Shown: positions 6,866-8,823 of the stretch, one piece after another
Layout of the letters: every line of letters begins with the position of its first letter
Numbering within the stretch: position 1 is the first letter of the stretch
From: an uncultured Eubacteriales bacterium
GTDB lineage: Bacteria; Bacillota; Clostridia; Oscillospirales; Oscillospiraceae
Length of the DNA: 8,823 nucleotides
NCBI GenBank assembly: GCA_900313295.1
Contig: OMQS01000168.1
Coordinates: 1 to 8,823 of the forward strand
Direction of reading: 5' to 3'
The notes under the pieces: generated by a model
Database searches by the model: none
What the model was told of the DNA's origin: nothing
The model's input: the letters and a program-made list of their open reading frames with translations, nothing else
Position numbers and translations under genes: made by a program

Positions 6866-7426
6866 TTACAGGCGCATATCCCGAAAGAAGGGCATGAGCA
6901 TCTGAGCAATCTCCTCGTCGGAGCAGTCAAAATAGCCGGAGCCGTCCTTAGCGGCCAGACGGAAGCCTGCGCCCACCTTTTTGGAGGGGCGGATCTCCAG
7001 CCCGTTTTGCAGCTCCTGCGCCAGCTCCTGCCGCAGCTCGTCCGTCACCTGGCCGATCTCCGCGGTGTAGGCGGACACATCCTCGCCCTGCACGGCGGCG
7101 CGGATGAGCGTGGCCAGCGCGTGCGGATCCAGCGCCTTGCGCACATCGGCGGCCAAAAGCTTTTCAAATTCCTTCTGGATCTCCTGCCGGAAAGCCAGAA
7201 CAGCGTCACGCTTGGCCTGCTCGGCGCTAAGACGAGCACTGTTTTTGAAAACATCAATTTCCGCAGCAGCCTCCTGCTTCAGCTTGTCCGCCTCGGCCTT
7301 AGCGCCGGCTACGATGGCGTCCGCCTGGTTGTTGGCCTCGGCAAGGATGGCGGCGGCCTCCTTGTTGGCGCTGTCGATGCCGTCCTTTTTGATGGAAGAA
7401 ACAAGATCCTGAATTTGAAGTTCCAT
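6866..7426 (-). CDS. ntpE: V-type ATPase subunit E (peripheral stalk)
   Basis: 186 residues and first gene of the operon. Residues ~10-85 form a long Ala/Glu/Lys-rich helix (KEAAAILAEANNQADAIVAGAK and onward), the stalk coiled coil. The C-terminal globular part ends with VGAGFRLAAKDGSGYFDCSDEEIAQML, the conserved E-subunit motif that anchors the stalk to the head. An in-frame GTG at 7465 would add 13 residues, but it lies at the predicted transcription start. The ATG at 7426 has GAAGGTG (7433-7439) 6 nt upstream and is clearly preferred. In other V-ATPases subunit E pairs with subunit G; no G gene is present here, so E may work alone or with a partner encoded elsewhere. Confidence 0.95.
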   Translation of the reverse strand: MELQIQDLVSSIKKDGIDSANKEAAAILAEANNQADAIVAGAKAEADKLKQEAAAEIDVFKNSARLSAEQAKRDAVLAFRQEIQKEFEKLLAADVRKALDPHALATLIRAAVQGEDVSAYTAEIGQVTDELRQELAQELQNGLEIRPSKKVGAGFRLAAKDGSGYFDCSDEEIAQMLMPFFRDMRL

Positions 7427-7432
7427 AGTGAT

Positions 7433-7439
7433 CACCTTC
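7433..7439 (-). promoter_or_regulatory. Ribosome binding site that decides the subunit E start
   Basis: GAAGGTG on the minus strand lies 6 nt before the ATG at 7426. It excludes the longer GTG start at 7465, which has no room for a leader downstream of the predicted promoter. Confidence 0.85.
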
Positions 7440-7473
7440 TTAATTGAAATTATCTTTTTGCGCACATGTCTAT

Positions 7474-7502
7474 ATTATAAATCTAATGCGCGTCGGTTGC
7501 AA
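7474..7502 (-). promoter_or_regulatory. Promoter of the V-ATPase operon
   Basis: On the minus strand, -35 TTGCAA (7502-7497) and -10 TATAAT (7479-7474) are separated by 17 bp. Initiation is expected near 7467, giving a ~40-nt leader before subunit E. AT-rich DNA upstream (7510-7550) could act as an UP element or hold an operator. It is the only good promoter I find for the seven genes. Confidence 0.87.
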
Positions 7503-7528
7503 GTGTTTTTACCGGATATATTATTAGA

Positions 7529-7543
7529 ATAACTAATAGTTAT
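7529..7543. promoter_or_regulatory. Perfect 15-bp palindrome upstream of the V-ATPase promoter
   Basis: ATAACTAATAGTTAT has 7-bp perfect arms around a central A and lies 26 bp upstream of the -35 box. It could be a regulator-binding site. An AT-rich palindrome of this length can also arise by chance, and no regulator gene is present to connect with it. Confidence 0.4.
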
Positions 7544-7556
7544 AATATAAATCAGC

Positions 7557-7594
7557 AAAAAAAGCCGCCGGACTCAAGGGAGAGCCGGCGGCTT
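7557..7594 (-). terminator. Intrinsic terminator of the TRAP-type permease gene
   Basis: The minus-strand RNA forms a 10-bp GC-rich stem, AAGCCGCCGG with CCGGCGGCUU, enclosing a loop that can extend by CUC/GAG pairing, followed by a run of U. It begins 23 bp after the permease stop codon and insulates the ATPase promoter downstream. Confidence 0.93.
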
Positions 7595-7617
7595 GTATGC
7601 AGAGAAGGGGAGAGTTC

Positions 7618-8823
7618 TCAGGCTGCGGAAGCAGTCTGCTTTTTATTGCTGAAATACTGGAATGCGACCACGGCCGCCACAACAGCCAGACCGATCAGGT
7701 CGGAGGCAAGGCCGGGGATCATCATGCCCAGACCGCCGGCTATCAGAGCGATGCGCAGGATCACGGGGATCTTACGGTAGAGGTAGCCGTTGAGGGCGGC
7801 GGCGATGCCGAACAGTCCCAGCAGAGCGGTGATGGAGATGATAATGACATCGTACCACGCAACATCGCCCACAAAGAGCATGCTGGGATTATAGGCAAAG
7901 ATATACGGGACGATGAAGGCCGCTATGGCCAGTTTTGTGGCATTTATGCCGGTTTTCATGGGGTTGGACTTGGCGATGGCGGAGCCGGCGTAAGCAGCCA
8001 GAGCCACAGGAGGCGTGATGTCCGCCACGATGCCGAAGTAGAACACGAAGAAGTGGGCGGCCACTGCGGGGAAGCCCAGCTGGATCAGGATGGGAGCGCA
8101 GGTGGAGGCCATGATGCAGTAGTTGGCAGTGGTGGGAACGCCCATGCCCAGAACGATGCAGCAGATCATGGTCAGCACCAGACCGACGATGGTGGCGTTG
8201 CCGGCAAGCTGCACAATGGCGTTGATGAGGATGGAGGCAAGGCCGGTGACGGTGATGCAGCCGGCGATTATGCCCGCCATGGCGCAGGCCACGGCCACGG
8301 TGATGGCACCCTTAGCGCCGGCGGCGAGAGCGTCGATGGCGGAAAGGATGGTGGATTTTATGGTGGACATAATTGCCTTTTTGACGCCCATAACGCGGAT
8401 GTTTTCCAACAGTTTATGGACAAATCCGATGACAAAAGCCGCCAAAATGGACAGAGCAGCCGAGAAAGCCATAGTCTTTGCGCCGGAGGACACCAGCCAG
8501 ACCAGCAGGATCAGGGGAAGGATCAGATAGATGTTCTTGGCGAGGTAGCCCCACTTGGGCAGCTCGGATCTGGAGATGCCGTGAAGCCCCAGCTTCTTGG
8601 CCTCCAGATGGACGGCGATGAAGATGCCGGTGAAATAGAGAATGGCGGGGAGGATGGCCTTGACGGCGACCTCGGCGTAGGGCAGATCCATGTATTCTGC
8701 CATAAGGAAGGCGGCGGCGCCCATAATGGGGGGCATGATCTGACCGCCGGTGGAGGCGGCAGCTTCCACGGCGCCGGCAAACTCGGGCTTATAGCCCGTC
8801 TTTTTCATCATGGGGATGGTGAC
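7618..8823 (-). CDS. TRAP transporter fused permease (TAXI/DctM-like), C-terminal part
   Basis: The reading frame is open to the window edge, so the 5' end lies outside; 401 residues are visible. The fragment begins VTIPMMKKTGYKPEFAG and continues with AASTGGQIMPPIMGAAAF, a signature of the fused 4TM-12TM permeases that work with TAXI-type extracytoplasmic binding proteins. Further TRAP signatures are GMGVPTTANY (226-235 of the fragment) and DITPPVALAAY (268-278). At least nine hydrophobic segments follow each other. Such fused proteins are usually ~620-660 residues, so about the C-terminal two thirds are here. TRAP systems take up organic acids or similar solutes, generally with Na+ co-transport; the substrate cannot be read from the sequence. 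The ATG at 8811 is internal, since conserved sequence runs on upstream of it. Confidence 0.93.
   Translation of the reverse strand, partial: VTIPMMKKTGYKPEFAGAVEAAASTGGQIMPPIMGAAAFLMAEYMDLPYAEVAVKAILPAILYFTGIFIAVHLEAKKLGLHGISRSELPKWGYLAKNIYLILPLILLVWLVSSGAKTMAFSAALSILAAFVIGFVHKLLENIRVMGVKKAIMSTIKSTILSAIDALAAGAKGAITVAVACAMAGIIAGCITVTGLASILINAIVQLAGNATIVGLVLTMICCIVLGMGVPTTANYCIMASTCAPILIQLGFPAVAAHFFVFYFGIVADITPPVALAAYAGSAIAKSNPMKTGINATKLAIAAFIVPYIFAYNPSMLFVGDVAWYDVIIISITALLGLFGIAAALNGYLYRKIPVILRIALIAGGLGMMIPGLASDLIGLAVVAAVVAFQYFSNKKQTASAA

Noticed and set aside
7427..7465. N-terminal extension of subunit E from a GTG codon at 7465
   Set aside because: The GTG coincides with the predicted transcription start and lacks a binding site; the ATG at 7426 has a good one and gives the normal family N-terminus.
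7541..7546. A plus-strand TATAAT as a rightward promoter
   Set aside because: There is no -35 at the proper distance and no plus-strand gene downstream, only the antisense permease.

Overview
The window is an almost entirely minus-strand stretch of a fairly GC-rich bacterial chromosome. Strong AGGAGG-type ribosome binding sites, canonical sigma-70/sigma-A promoters with 17-bp spacers, intrinsic terminators, a tRNA gene with encoded CCA and a fused TAXI-TRAP permease together suggest an anaerobic Firmicute, perhaps gut Clostridia/Oscillospirales. That placement is inference; a Synergistetes-like host is not excluded.

Read in the direction of transcription (high to low coordinates), the layout has three parts. 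(1) At 8823-7618 is the C-terminal part of a fused TRAP-type membrane permease, cut by the window edge and closed by a strong terminator (7594-7557). (2) At 7502-334 is a self-contained seven-gene V-type ATPase operon with its own promoter (-35 at 7497-7502, -10 at 7474-7479): subunit E, a DUF2764-like protein, A, B, D, I and K, ending in a UUCG-capped terminator. The genes are separated by 10-18 bp, except D and I, which overlap by 4 bp. (3) At 312-17 is a tRNA locus: a strong promoter, a truncated 5' half of a tRNA-Arg, a ~130-bp spacer carrying tandem 11-bp repeats, and then a complete tRNA-Arg(CCG).

The ATPase gene order and content (E-DUF2764-A-B-D-I-K, with no recognisable classical C, F or G gene) is the arrangement I know from Chlamydia, spirochaetes and Bacteroidetes. 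It is not the usual Firmicute/Thermus arrangement. A and B would form the ATP-driven head, D the rotor axle, E the peripheral stalk, I the stator and K the rotor ring. The K ring keeps the Thr-Gln / Gln / Glu ligand set of the Enterococcus hirae Na+ ring, so a sodium-coupled pump or synthase is predicted. A Na+ gradient could in principle serve the neighbouring TRAP-type permease, though the two are separate transcription units.

I see no CRISPR array, insertion sequence or toxin/defence system. The points most worth a second look are the reduced V-ATPase composition, its predicted Na+ specificity, and the tRNA-Arg half-gene with its recombination-like scar.
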